Position numbers and translations under genes: made by a program. A stretch of 64,000 nucleotides of DNA, taken from JAIVGZ01 sp964552205 (GTDB lineage Bacteria; Pseudomonadota; Gammaproteobacteria; Natronospirales; JAIVGZ01). Under the pieces are notes generated by a model. That model was not told the origin of the DNA and made no database searches. It saw nothing but the letters and a program-made list of their open reading frames with translations. The DNA is taken from positions 1 to 64,000 of the forward strand of contig CAZKFT010000003.1 of the NCBI GenBank assembly GCA_964552205.1, given 5' to 3'. This document shows, one piece after another, positions 16,467 through 25,025 of the stretch. Every line of letters begins with the position of its first letter. Position 1 is the first letter of the stretch.

Positions 16467-19400
16467 GGCCCACGCCAGGCTCCGTCCAGACCAGCAATAG
16501 CCCGTCGGAAACCGCGGCAAGCCGCGGAAACCCACTGGCGCGTGCAGCACTCGAGCGTGCCACAGTGAGTGTTGCACCTGGTTCGCCGTCGCGATCGAGT
16601 GCTCGCAAGCGGATGGCGCCCTCATCCCCTTCCGCGTCCAGCCAACTCACCCACACCACGCCGTCCGCCGTCATGACAACGCCCGCGCGACCCACGGTGG
16701 TGCCGGAGTCCATGCGCACCGGTTCGGTGAAACTTGCTCCGGCGTCTGTCGATTGCGAGAGATACAACTGAGGTGAGCCCCCCGCGCCAGTGAACCAGGC
16801 AACCGATAGTGCATCGCCATCGGCGACCACGGAGGGACCATTCACCGGACAGCCTGTGATATGCCAGCCATCTTCGTGCACCGGGCGAGGTTCGCCCCAG
16901 CCGCCACTTTCCTCGGCAACAGACCAGATGTCGCGGATCTCTTCACTCGTCCTGTTGCGATAAATGACAACCGCACCGCGACTTGTGTTGACCGCGGCCG
17001 TCTGGCAACAGTCGCACACCGACCCATCCAGCAGGGTTTCTTCACCCCACCTGCCATCGCTGCTCAGGGTGCGTGTACGCAACGTCATGGTCCCCTCGTC
17101 GCTGTGGCCGTGAACATGTGCAGCGTGCCCTCCTCCGCCGGTCTCGCGACCATCCAACCAGACCAGGCGCACCGTGTCGCTGGCTATGGGCAGCAGGGAA
17201 ACAAATCCATGCTCGGTCTGGGTACCGTCTGTATGCGGTCGCTCGCCTGCACTCCAGGTCCTGCCACCGTCCACAGAACGGCTCACAAGTACATCGTAGG
17301 CATATGTGCTGGGGCCGCTCTTCTGCAACCAATGAGCAACCAGCGTGCCGTCGCCGAGTTCGACCAGCGCCGGGAAGTCCGCCCAGTTCACAAACCAATC
17401 ATCACCTTGCGCAATCACACCGGGCGTTGACCATACTCCCTCGACGGACCGTCGCGAGAACATCAGCGCATGCCCGCCAGCTGGCAGCGGCTCGATCCAA
17501 CTCAAAAGCGTGCTGCCGTCCGGTGCTGTGGACAGATTGGGCGCAACCGCCAACGCACCTGACGGCAATACCGTCACGGCCGGGTCCGGCAAAAGCCGTA
17601 GCGTGTGTGCGGTCTCGCCGGGCATGAACGGCGTTGGTCTGCCTTCCGCCCAATCCTGATGGCCCGCACCGTAAAAGCGTGAGCGCGGATGCCCGCTCTG
17701 GCCACCCGGCATGTGGAAGTAGCCATTCGTCTCATCCCCGGGGCTCACCGCCATCCGTTGCGAGGCGCCGTAACGTATGCCCTGAACCCGCGGCGTGTTT
17801 CCTTCGCCGGCCAGTGATTGCGGCGGCATATCCAACCAACGGCCCAAAGCCGGGACCGCTTGACTCAAGGGGTGCTGAACGCGCGCAACATTGAGTTGCC
17901 CCCAAGTTCGTTGCGCAAGATCCGTCGGGTTTTGCACGCCGAGGTTGTCGAGCAGTTGATTCAGAGCGGCGAGCTTCATGTCGCGCCAGCTGGTGTAGGC
18001 AGGATGAAGCAAATGCTCCGGTTCCTCTGACACCAAGGGCCAAGCCCAAGCCTCGCTGCGGAAACTACGATGGACCCACTCGGCATCGTGGTGTCGAATT
18101 TCCGCGGTCAATGCAGTAAGCACATCTGCAATCAGGGTGCTGCGCCAGCCCCGCACCAAGCGGAACCCGACGGAGTCCACGGAGGCGTGTCCGCCCCAAT
18201 CACGAACAGCGTCGCGGACCGCGTGCCAACGCAGGTCAGTGGCGATGGTTGCATCATCCAACAGCGCCAGCAGCTGCGCCCGCCAGCGCGCATAGAACAA
18301 GGCTTCGTCGTCCAACTGGATGGCCAACATGTCTGCTGGCGTGGCATCGTCTACCGCCATGAGCCGGTCACGAATCTGCCGTGCGCGGTTTCCCAGCGCA
18401 TAGCCGCCATCCCCGACCTTCGCCAACATCTCGCCATCCACGACACGGGAATTGGCGGTCCACAAGCGGCCGTTGGCTGGCGACCGGACAACAGGGTACT
18501 CCGCTGGGTCCAACCAACCATCCCACGCGGGTCCGTCACCGGAGGAACTGCTGACCGTGCCATCGCCCACCCGTCGCGGCATCCGCCCCATGATGGTCCA
18601 GGCGATGTCGCCATCGGCATCCGCGACCACAAAGTTTTGCGCTGGGATTCCGGAGTGCTGCGCGGCCAGGAGTGCTTCGTCCACAGTGTCGGCGGTTTCC
18701 AAGGCGAGAAACCCGGGTGCGTAACCTTCAGGGTCGTGCGCTACCCAGCGCACGGCATACGGGCGACCGTCCGGGAGTTCTCCCATGACCGGTCCCCACT
18801 CCGTGACCAAGAAGCGTGCCTCATGCGGCGCACCGTTTGCCACCTCGATGGTTTCGGTGACCTCCTCGAGTGCCTTCCACCCATCGGGGGTTCGATATCG
18901 TTGCGGGTCTTCGGGATCCAGTTCCAACACAATCAGATCAAGCCAGTCGCCGTAGCTGTTGGTGAATCCCCAGGCGACGCGACCGTTGCTGCCCACGACA
19001 ATCAGCGGCGTCCCGGGCAAGGAGATACCGGTGACATGGCGACCCTGCCGCCGTAGCGACGCGCGGAACCAGATGGAGGGTGTCTGCAAACCGAGATGCA
19101 TGTCGTTGGCCAGCAACCCGCGACCGTTCGCCGTATGCGTTCCAGCGACCGCCCAGTTGTTGGATCCGAACGGTGGCATCTGACCGCTTGGAGTCCTGCC
19201 TTCGAACCACTCGCGCGGTAGCGTGCGCAAGTCGTAGTCCTCTGCGCCTGGAATGGTTGCCTCCGGGGTCACATCGCCGACGAGAGGCGCATCGGAGGCT
19301 GTGACTCTCGGGTAGAGGAAGTCGGCGACTGCGGCTGGCAAAACTTCACGCGCAATCAGTTCGCTTCGTTTGTGCAGAGCAGTACCACCCTGCAGGTCGA

Positions 19401-19941
19401 AGTACATGGCCGCCACCGTCAGCACTGTGTCCTCGGCGCGCCACGGCTCCGGTGAGGTGCGCAACAAGAGGTACTCGAAGGGCTTCGCACGCAAGGCGCC
19501 GAGGCCGGCGTTCACACCCTCGGTATACGCCTCGACCAAGGCACGATACTCGGCGGGTGCTTGAGCCACGGTCTCGCGTGCGGTACGGCGCAGGCGATGA
19601 CGACGGCGCTGCTCGTCCATGCGCACGGCTGCCGCACCGACCAGACCCGACAGCTCACCTGCGGCACTGCGTCGTAGCAGGTCCATCTGGAAGAAGCGCT
19701 CTTGGGCATGCACGAATCCCAGCGCACGGGCTTCGTCCAATGCGTGGTCTGCGTGGATGGTGACCACACCCAGTTCGTCACGCTCGACTGTCACCGGGTT
19801 GATGAGGCCCGCTAGCGTAAGTGAGCCGTCGTACTGGGGGATGCTCGCGTCGAGCTGATGCCAGAACCAGCCGGCGCCGATGGCGAGGATGAGGAGGATG
19901 GCGACCGCAGCGCCACCTAGGACCTTGAGGAGCTTTTTCAT
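16444..19941 (-). CDS. Penicillin acylase family Ntn-hydrolase fused to a BNR/sialidase-like beta-propeller
   Basis: 1165 residues. N-terminal membrane segment (about 11-27), then a complete penicillin-acylase-type amidohydrolase (to about residue 785): the expected self-processing point is before Ser260 in PPFGSNNWAVAG, which becomes the nucleophile, and HMPGGQSGHP is the conserved beta-subunit end. After LRLLPDPA a second module of about 377 residues begins, with Asp-box repeats SVDGGRTWS and STDAGASFT and the stretches WFVNWADFPALV and DGTQTEHGFVSLLP; I know this module as a separate exported protein. The family cleaves amide bonds (beta-lactam side chains, acyl-homoserine lactones); the substrate here is unknown. 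TAGCAT sits 6 nt before the ATG. The fusion could be natural or follow loss of a stop and signal peptide. Confidence 0.85.
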   Translation of the reverse strand: MKKLLKVLGGAAVAILLILAIGAGWFWHQLDASIPQYDGSLTLAGLINPVTVERDELGVVTIHADHALDEARALGFVHAQERFFQMDLLRRSAAGELSGLVGAAAVRMDEQRRRHRLRRTARETVAQAPAEYRALVEAYTEGVNAGLGALRAKPFEYLLLRTSPEPWRAEDTVLTVAAMYFDLQGGTALHKRSELIAREVLPAAVADFLYPRVTASDAPLVGDVTPEATIPGAEDYDLRTLPREWFEGRTPSGQMPPFGSNNWAVAGTHTANGRGLLANDMHLGLQTPSIWFRASLRRQGRHVTGISLPGTPLIVVGSNGRVAWGFTNSYGDWLDLIVLELDPEDPQRYRTPDGWKALEEVTETIEVANGAPHEARFLVTEWGPVMGELPDGRPYAVRWVAHDPEGYAPGFLALETADTVDEALLAAQHSGIPAQNFVVADADGDIAWTIMGRMPRRVGDGTVSSSSGDGPAWDGWLDPAEYPVVRSPANGRLWTANSRVVDGEMLAKVGDGGYALGNRARQIRDRLMAVDDATPADMLAIQLDDEALFYARWRAQLLALLDDATIATDLRWHAVRDAVRDWGGHASVDSVGFRLVRGWRSTLIADVLTALTAEIRHHDAEWVHRSFRSEAWAWPLVSEEPEHLLHPAYTSWRDMKLAALNQLLDNLGVQNPTDLAQRTWGQLNVARVQHPLSQAVPALGRWLDMPPQSLAGEGNTPRVQGIRYGASQRMAVSPGDETNGYFHMPGGQSGHPRSRFYGAGHQDWAEGRPTPFMPGETAHTLRLLPDPAVTVLPSGALAVAPNLSTAPDGSTLLSWIEPLPAGGHALMFSRRSVEGVWSTPGVIAQGDDWFVNWADFPALVELGDGTLVAHWLQKSGPSTYAYDVLVSRSVDGGRTWSAGERPHTDGTQTEHGFVSLLPIASDTVRLVWLDGRETGGGGHAAHVHGHSDEGTMTLRTRTLSSDGRWGEETLLDGSVCDCCQTAAVNTSRGAVVIYRNRTSEEIRDIWSVAEESGGWGEPRPVHEDGWHITGCPVNGPSVVADGDALSVAWFTGAGGSPQLYLSQSTDAGASFTEPVRMDSGTTVGRAGVVMTADGVVWVSWLDAEGDEGAIRLRALDRDGEPGATLTVARSSAARASGFPRLAAVSDGLLLVWTEPGVGLRAALHR

Positions 19942-19969
19942 GTACCGATGCTAGCAAAAAATTGCACAT

Positions 19970-20105
19970 TCGCGGCGCGAAGCGCCGCTCCTACAATCTA
20001 GACTGCGCCGTGGGAGCGACCCTCTGGTCGCGAATGCATAGGCTACTGCCACCCTTCAATCTTCGCGGCCAGAGGGCCGCTCCCACGAAGCAAGGCCGCT
20101 CCTAC
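19970..20105. repeat. REP cluster (three full units and one partial)
   Basis: Units of the Pseudomonas/Xanthomonas REP kind (GTNGGAGCGNC...GNCGCGAA): inverted at 19970-19995, direct at 20010-20034, inverted at 20062-20086, and a partial inverted unit at 20092-20105. Units 2 and 3 form an inverted pair around a 27-nt spacer. They lie between the acylase start and repeat copy B. With copy B they account for nearly all of the 314-bp gap 19942-20255; nothing coding was seen. Confidence 0.8.
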
Positions 20106-20138
20106 ATGCAAGAACGTGCCACACAAGCGAGGCGAAGT

Positions 20139-20230
20139 GATGTGGATTTTCCGGGGCCGTGGGCGCCAGGGACGGCGCCCCCGGAGCGTACAGGGATGTA
20201 TTCACAGCGTCCCCGGAAAATCACACATCC
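20139..20230. repeat. Structured intergenic repeat, copy B
   Basis: Core 20161-20210 is nearly identical to copy A. The outer arms are unrelated to those of copy A but complementary to each other: GATTTTCCGGGG (20145-20156) with CCCCGGAAAATC (20211-20222), extended by TGTG/CACA. The inner hairpin is GGGCGCC (20161-20167) with GGCGCCC (20174-20180). It lies just downstream of fba (minus strand). Confidence 0.75.
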
Positions 20231-20255
20231 AAAGCCGAGCGGTTAGTGGTGCAAA

Positions 20256-21317
20256 TCAAACAATGCGGGGGTCGAGCTCGCCTTTCTCGTAGCGCTGGAA
20301 CATGGCCTCTAGGGAAATCGGCTTGATCTTCGGGGCGTTGCCTGCGGTTCCGAAGGCCTCATAGCGGGCGATGCAGATATCACGCATCGCGGTGATGGTT
20401 TCCTTCAGGTATTTGCGCGGGTCGAACTCGGCCTTGTTGTGCGCAAGGAAACGGCGGATGGCGCCGGTGCTGGCCATGCGCAGGTCGGTATCAATATTCA
20501 CCTTGCGCACGCCGTGCCTGATGCCCTGCTGGATCTCCTCCACCGGCACGCCATAGGTTTCGCCCATATCACCACCGTACTCGTTGATGATGGCAAGCCA
20601 ATCTTGCGGTACCGAAGACGACCCGTGCATGACGAGATGCGTGTCAGGAATGCGCTTATGGATGGCCTTGATGCGCTCGATGGCCAGGATGTCCCCGGTC
20701 GGCGGGCGTGTGAACTTGTACGCACCATGGCTGGTACCGATGGCGATGGCCAACGCATCCACCTTGGTGGCCTTCACGAACTCGGCAGCTTCCTCGGGGT
20801 CGGTGAGCAACTGGTCATGGGAGAGTACGCCCTCGGCACCGGAGCCGTCCTCCTCGCCCATCATGCCGGTCTCCAGTGAACCCAGACAGCCCAACTCGCC
20901 TTCCACTGACACCCCGCAGGCATGCGCCATGTCCACGACCTGGCGGGTGACACGCACGTTGTAGTCAAAGTCCATTGGCGTCTTCATGTCTTCGCCCAGC
21001 GACCCGTCCATCATGACGGAACTGAACCCCAATTGGATGGAGCGCTGGCAAACCGCAGGAGAGGCCCCATGGTCCTGATGCATGACAACCGGGATATGTG
21101 GCCATTCCTCGATGGCAGCGAGGATGAGATGGCGCAAGAACGGTGCTCCCGCATACTTACGTGCGCCGGCCGAGGCCTGCACAATGACCGGGCTCGCAGT
21201 CTTCTCGGCCGCTTCCATGATGGCGCGCATCTGCTCGAGGTTGTTCACGTTGAATGCCGGCACGCCGTAGCCGTGTTCGGCCGCGTGGTCCAGCAACTGG
21301 CGCATTGATATCAGCAT
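20256..21317 (-). CDS. fba: Fructose-bisphosphate aldolase, class II, Calvin-cycle subtype
   Basis: 353 residues, cytosolic zinc enzyme splitting fructose-1,6-bisphosphate to GAP and DHAP. Seen: PAFNVNNLEQM, the zinc ligands in VVMHQDHGAS, SVMMDGS, VEGELGCLGSLE, IGTSHGAYKFTRP, VMHGSSSVP and KVNIDTDLRMA. The length and the DGSGAEG insertion fit the CbbA-like subtype. The start ATG at 21317 has an SD (AGGAGAG) 6 nt upstream; a longer frame to 21365 has none. Last gene of the tkt-gap-pgk-pyk-fba cluster, 10 bp after pyk. Confidence 0.96.
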   Translation of the reverse strand: MLISMRQLLDHAAEHGYGVPAFNVNNLEQMRAIMEAAEKTASPVIVQASAGARKYAGAPFLRHLILAAIEEWPHIPVVMHQDHGASPAVCQRSIQLGFSSVMMDGSLGEDMKTPMDFDYNVRVTRQVVDMAHACGVSVEGELGCLGSLETGMMGEEDGSGAEGVLSHDQLLTDPEEAAEFVKATKVDALAIAIGTSHGAYKFTRPPTGDILAIERIKAIHKRIPDTHLVMHGSSSVPQDWLAIINEYGGDMGETYGVPVEEIQQGIRHGVRKVNIDTDLRMASTGAIRRFLAHNKAEFDPRKYLKETITAMRDICIARYEAFGTAGNAPKIKPISLEAMFQRYEKGELDPRIV

Positions 21318-21327
21318 ATTCCCTCTC

Positions 21328-22773
21328 CTAGGTCTCGGCCATGCGGTGGTCCCCCACGCGCACAATCTTCATTGAATTCGTACCGCCGGCGATACCCGAC
21401 AATTCGCCCTTGGTGATGATGACACGGTCGCCCTCATCCACGGCGCCCAGTTCGAGCAGACGCTCTATGGCGTCTGCCGTCACGCGTGAGGAGTCATGGT
21501 CCACGACATCGAAGTCCACGGGGTAAACACCGCGGTACAAAGTCACACGACGACGCGTGACCTCGTGGCGGGTCAGCGCGAAGATCGGGATCCCCGAACG
21601 GATACGGGACATCCAAAGCGCCGTGGAACCTGACTCGGTGAGCGCGAGGATGGCCTTGATGTCGAAATGGTTGGCCGTGTACATGGTCGCCATGGCAATG
21701 GCTTCATCCGTGCGCGCGAAGGTCTCCTCCATGCGATGCCCGGAACGCTGGGTCATGCGTTGGCGTTCGGCACCTTCACATACGCGGGACATCGCCTGGA
21801 TGGTTTTCACGGGATAGCGCCCCGACGCCGTCTCCGCTGACAGCATCACAGCATCTGTGCCGTCCATGACCGCGTTGGCAACATCGAGTACCTCAGCGCG
21901 GGTCGGGACCGGATTTTCGATCATGGACTCCATCATCTGTGTGGCGGTGATGCAGACCGTGTTCAGGTCCCGCGCGGTATGGATGATCATCTTCTGCACA
22001 CCCGGGAGCTCCGCATCCCCGATTTCGACACCGAGGTCACCGCGCGCAATCATCACCGCATCCGAAGCAAGAATGATCTCCCGGATATTGGTCACGGCCT
22101 CCGCACGCTCGATCTTGGCCACTATTCCACCGGTGCCACCGGCTTCGCGCAACAGCGAACGCGCCTCTTCTACATCCGCCGCGGTCCGCGGGAAGGAAAC
22201 GGCGAGGTAGTCGCAGCCCAGCGCTGCTGCAGTACGGATATCCTCCCGGTCCTTCTCGGTCAATGCAGGCGCTGACAGTCCACCACCCTGACGGTTGATG
22301 CCCTTGCCGTTGGAAAGCTCACCACCCGCAATCACAATGCAATGAATCCGTGACCCTTCGACCTTGTCGACCGTGAGTGCAATCAGACCGTCATTGAGGA
22401 GCAGGACGTCGTCGGCGACCACATCGTTCGGGAGGTCCTTGTAGGTGATGCCGACGGCATCAATCGAGCCTTCATCCGAGCCGAGCGAGGCATCCAGGAT
22501 GAATGAACGACCTTCGACCAGCTCCACAGGACCGTCGCGGAAGCGCTCGATGCGAATTTTCGGCCCCTGCAGATCGGCGAGCACACCGACATCGCGCTTG
22601 AGCGCCGCCGCACGCGCACGCACATGCTCAACGCGCCGACGGTGATTGTCGGCGTTGCCGTGGGAGAAGTTGACGCGCGCGACATCCATCCCTGCAAGAA
22701 TGATGCCGTCGAGCACGCGCTCGTCATCGGTGGCCGGACCCAGTGTTGCGACGATCTTGGTCCGGCGTGCCAT
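21328..22773 (-). CDS. pyk: Pyruvate kinase
   Basis: 481 residues. Converts PEP and ADP to pyruvate and ATP. Family stretches: RTKIVATLGPATDD at the N-terminus, ARVNFSHGNADNH, DLQGPKIRIERF, the catalytic Lys in GIVAKIERAEAV, MIARGDLGVEIG, and TATQMMESMI. The regulatory C-terminal domain is present (ALTESGSTALWMSRIRS). The start overlaps the pgk stop (TGATG), so the two are coupled. Confidence 0.97.
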   Translation of the reverse strand: MARRTKIVATLGPATDDERVLDGIILAGMDVARVNFSHGNADNHRRRVEHVRARAAALKRDVGVLADLQGPKIRIERFRDGPVELVEGRSFILDASLGSDEGSIDAVGITYKDLPNDVVADDVLLLNDGLIALTVDKVEGSRIHCIVIAGGELSNGKGINRQGGGLSAPALTEKDREDIRTAAALGCDYLAVSFPRTAADVEEARSLLREAGGTGGIVAKIERAEAVTNIREIILASDAVMIARGDLGVEIGDAELPGVQKMIIHTARDLNTVCITATQMMESMIENPVPTRAEVLDVANAVMDGTDAVMLSAETASGRYPVKTIQAMSRVCEGAERQRMTQRSGHRMEETFARTDEAIAMATMYTANHFDIKAILALTESGSTALWMSRIRSGIPIFALTRHEVTRRRVTLYRGVYPVDFDVVDHDSSRVTADAIERLLELGAVDEGDRVIITKGELSGIAGGTNSMKIVRVGDHRMAET

Positions 22774-23951
22774 CAGTGCTGCGCGCGCTGTTCGAGCATC
22801 GCGACCGCGGGCAGGGTCTTGCCCTCAAGGAACTCGAGGAAAGCCCCGCCACCGGTGGAAATGTAGGAAATCCGATCAGCGACCGCGTACTTCTCTACGG
22901 CTGCCAGCGTATCACCACCTCCGGCAATCGAGTAGGCCGGGCTCTCGGCGATGGCTTGTGCTAATACACGGGTTCCTTCGCCGAACTGGTCGAACTCGAA
23001 CACACCCACCGGGCCGTTCCAGACGATGGTCCCCGCTGTCTTGAGAATCTCCGCGTACATCTCCGCAGTGTCCGGACCGATGTCGAGAATCATCTCGCCA
23101 TCCGCCACGCCATCCACTTTGCGGATATCGGCTTCCGCACTGGCGGAGAACTCCTCAGCGATGACGACGTCAGTCGGCAATGGGATGTCTCCACCGCGCG
23201 CCTTCGCCTGTGCCATCAAGCGCTTTGCCTCGGCAATCAGGTCCGGCTCGTGCAAAGAATTGCCGATGTTGTGCCCAGCTGCCGCGATGAAGGTGTTGGC
23301 GATGCCACCACCGACGATGAGTTGGTCCACCACCGTGGACAGCGACTCAAGGACCGTCAGCTTGGAGGACACCTTCGAGCCCGCAACAATGGCCACCAGC
23401 GGGCGTTTGGGGCTCTCCAGTGCGCGTGACAAGGCATCAAGCTCTGCCGCGAGCAGCGGGCCCGCGCAGGCAATCGGCGCGATTTCGCCCACCCCACAGG
23501 TCGACGCCTGCGCACGGTGTGCAGTCCCGAACGCGTCCATCACGAAGATGTCGCACAGATCCGCCATGCGCTTGGACAGCGCAGGATCGTTTTTCTTCTC
23601 ACCCGCGTTGAATCGGACGTTCTCACACAGCACCACTTCACCATCAGCAATGACTACCCCATCCAACCAGTCGCGCTCCAGACGCACCTTCACGCCCAGC
23701 AACTCGGAGAGGCGCTTCGCTACCGGCGCGAGCGAGAAGGCCTCGTCGAACTCACCTTCCTTCGGTCGACCGAGGTGCGACATCACCATCACCTTCGCGC
23801 CTTTGTCTAGCGCATGCTGAATGGTGGGCAACGCGGCACGGATACGCGTGTCCGAGGTGACCTTCCCGTCGGCCAGCGGCACATTGAGGTCCTCGCGAAT
23901 CAGCACGCGCTTACCTCTCAGGTCCAGGTCGGTCATCTTGATGATGGGCAT
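22773..23951 (-). CDS. pgk: Phosphoglycerate kinase
   Basis: 392 residues. Family N-terminus KMTDLDLRGKRVLIREDLNV, then VMVMSHLGRPKEG, IVAGSKVSSKLTVLESL, IVGGGIANTFIAA, and the C-terminal SIAGGGDTLAAVEKY and STGGGAFLEFLEG. The ATG at 23951 matches E. coli Pgk by its N-terminus and has a modest SD (GAGG). An ATG at 23981 has a perfect AGGAGG six nt upstream and would add 10 residues; either, or both, could be used. Between gap and tkt upstream and pyk downstream in one minus-strand unit. Confidence 0.96.
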   Translation of the reverse strand: MPIIKMTDLDLRGKRVLIREDLNVPLADGKVTSDTRIRAALPTIQHALDKGAKVMVMSHLGRPKEGEFDEAFSLAPVAKRLSELLGVKVRLERDWLDGVVIADGEVVLCENVRFNAGEKKNDPALSKRMADLCDIFVMDAFGTAHRAQASTCGVGEIAPIACAGPLLAAELDALSRALESPKRPLVAIVAGSKVSSKLTVLESLSTVVDQLIVGGGIANTFIAAAGHNIGNSLHEPDLIAEAKRLMAQAKARGGDIPLPTDVVIAEEFSASAEADIRKVDGVADGEMILDIGPDTAEMYAEILKTAGTIVWNGPVGVFEFDQFGEGTRVLAQAIAESPAYSIAGGGDTLAAVEKYAVADRISYISTGGGAFLEFLEGKTLPAVAMLEQRAQH

Positions 23952-23997
23952 TCTTGCCTCGGGTCTACGGTTCGGGAGCATGGTGTGCCTCCTGGAG

Positions 23998-25008
23998 TCA
24001 GTTCGCACTCATCAGCGCTAAGGTGGTGTCGAGCATGCGGTTGGAGAAGCCCCACTCGTTGTCATACCACGAGCAGACCTTGACCAGGCGGCCACTGACC
24101 TTGGTCAGCGTGGCGTCATAGGTTGAAGATGCCGGGTCGTGGTTGAAATCCACGCTCACCAGCGGGCCATCGGAATAATTCAAGATGCCTTTGAGCGCGC
24201 CCTCGGAGGCAGCCTTGAGTACCTTGTTCACTTCCTCGACGCTGGTGTCACGCTTGGCCGTGAATACCAGGTCCACCATGGATACGTTGATGGTGGGGAC
24301 GCGAATCGCGAAGCCATCCAGCTTGCCGTTCAACTCAGGAAGCACGAGACCAACTGCGGCTGCGGCGCCAGTCTTGGTCGGAATCATGGACATGGTCGCC
24401 GAACGCGCACGACGCAGGTCGGAGTGGTAGACATCCGTCAACACCTGGTCATTGGTGTAGGCGTGGATGGTGGTCATGAGTCCCTGCTCCACGCCGATGG
24501 CGTCGTGCAACGGTTGGACCAGCGGGGCCAGACAGTTCGTGGTGCACGAGGCATTCGAGATGACTGTGTCCGAGCCCTTCAGGACGGTGTGGTTCACGCC
24601 GTAGACAATGGTCGCATCGACATCACTGCCGCCGGGTGCCGAAATGACGACCTTCTTCGCGCCCGCGGTGAGGTGGGCGGAGGCCTTGGCTTTGCTGGTG
24701 AACAGGCCCGTACACTCCAGCACCACATCCACACCCAACTCGCCCCAGGGGAGCTTGGCGGGGTCACGCTCGGCGCAGACGCGGATGCGATCGCCGTTGA
24801 CCACCATGTAATCACCGTCGACCTCGACCGTGCCCGGGAACTTGCCATGCGCTGTGTCGTAGCGGGTCAGATGAGCATTGGTATTGGCATCACCGAGGTC
24901 GTTGATGGCGACAATGGCAATCTCCGTCGTTCGCCCCGCCTCATACAGCGCGCGCAGGATGTTGCGCCCGATGCGCCCATAGCCATTGATGGCAACCTTG
25001 ATCGTCAT
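23998..25008 (-). CDS. gap: Glyceraldehyde-3-phosphate dehydrogenase, type I
   Basis: 336 residues. NAD(P)-binding N-terminus KVAINGYGRIGRNILRAL, catalytic Cys in SNASCTTNCLAPL, TIHAYTNDQ, and the C-terminal SWYDNEWGFSNRM. ARSATMSMIPTKTGAAAAV is the family stretch. An E. coli-style gap would be 331 residues; the extra residues are in the surface loops. It lies between tkt and pgk with short gaps of 17 and 46 bp. Confidence 0.96.
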   Translation of the reverse strand: MTIKVAINGYGRIGRNILRALYEAGRTTEIAIVAINDLGDANTNAHLTRYDTAHGKFPGTVEVDGDYMVVNGDRIRVCAERDPAKLPWGELGVDVVLECTGLFTSKAKASAHLTAGAKKVVISAPGGSDVDATIVYGVNHTVLKGSDTVISNASCTTNCLAPLVQPLHDAIGVEQGLMTTIHAYTNDQVLTDVYHSDLRRARSATMSMIPTKTGAAAAVGLVLPELNGKLDGFAIRVPTINVSMVDLVFTAKRDTSVEEVNKVLKAASEGALKGILNYSDGPLVSVDFNHDPASSTYDATLTKVSGRLVKVCSWYDNEWGFSNRMLDTTLALMSAN

Positions 25009-25025
25009 ATTTCCGCTCCCTTGTG

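Noticed and set aside
18070..19056. 328-codon plus-strand frame opposite the acylase gene
   Set aside because: Shadow of a conserved Ntn-hydrolase; no SD, no recognisable domain.
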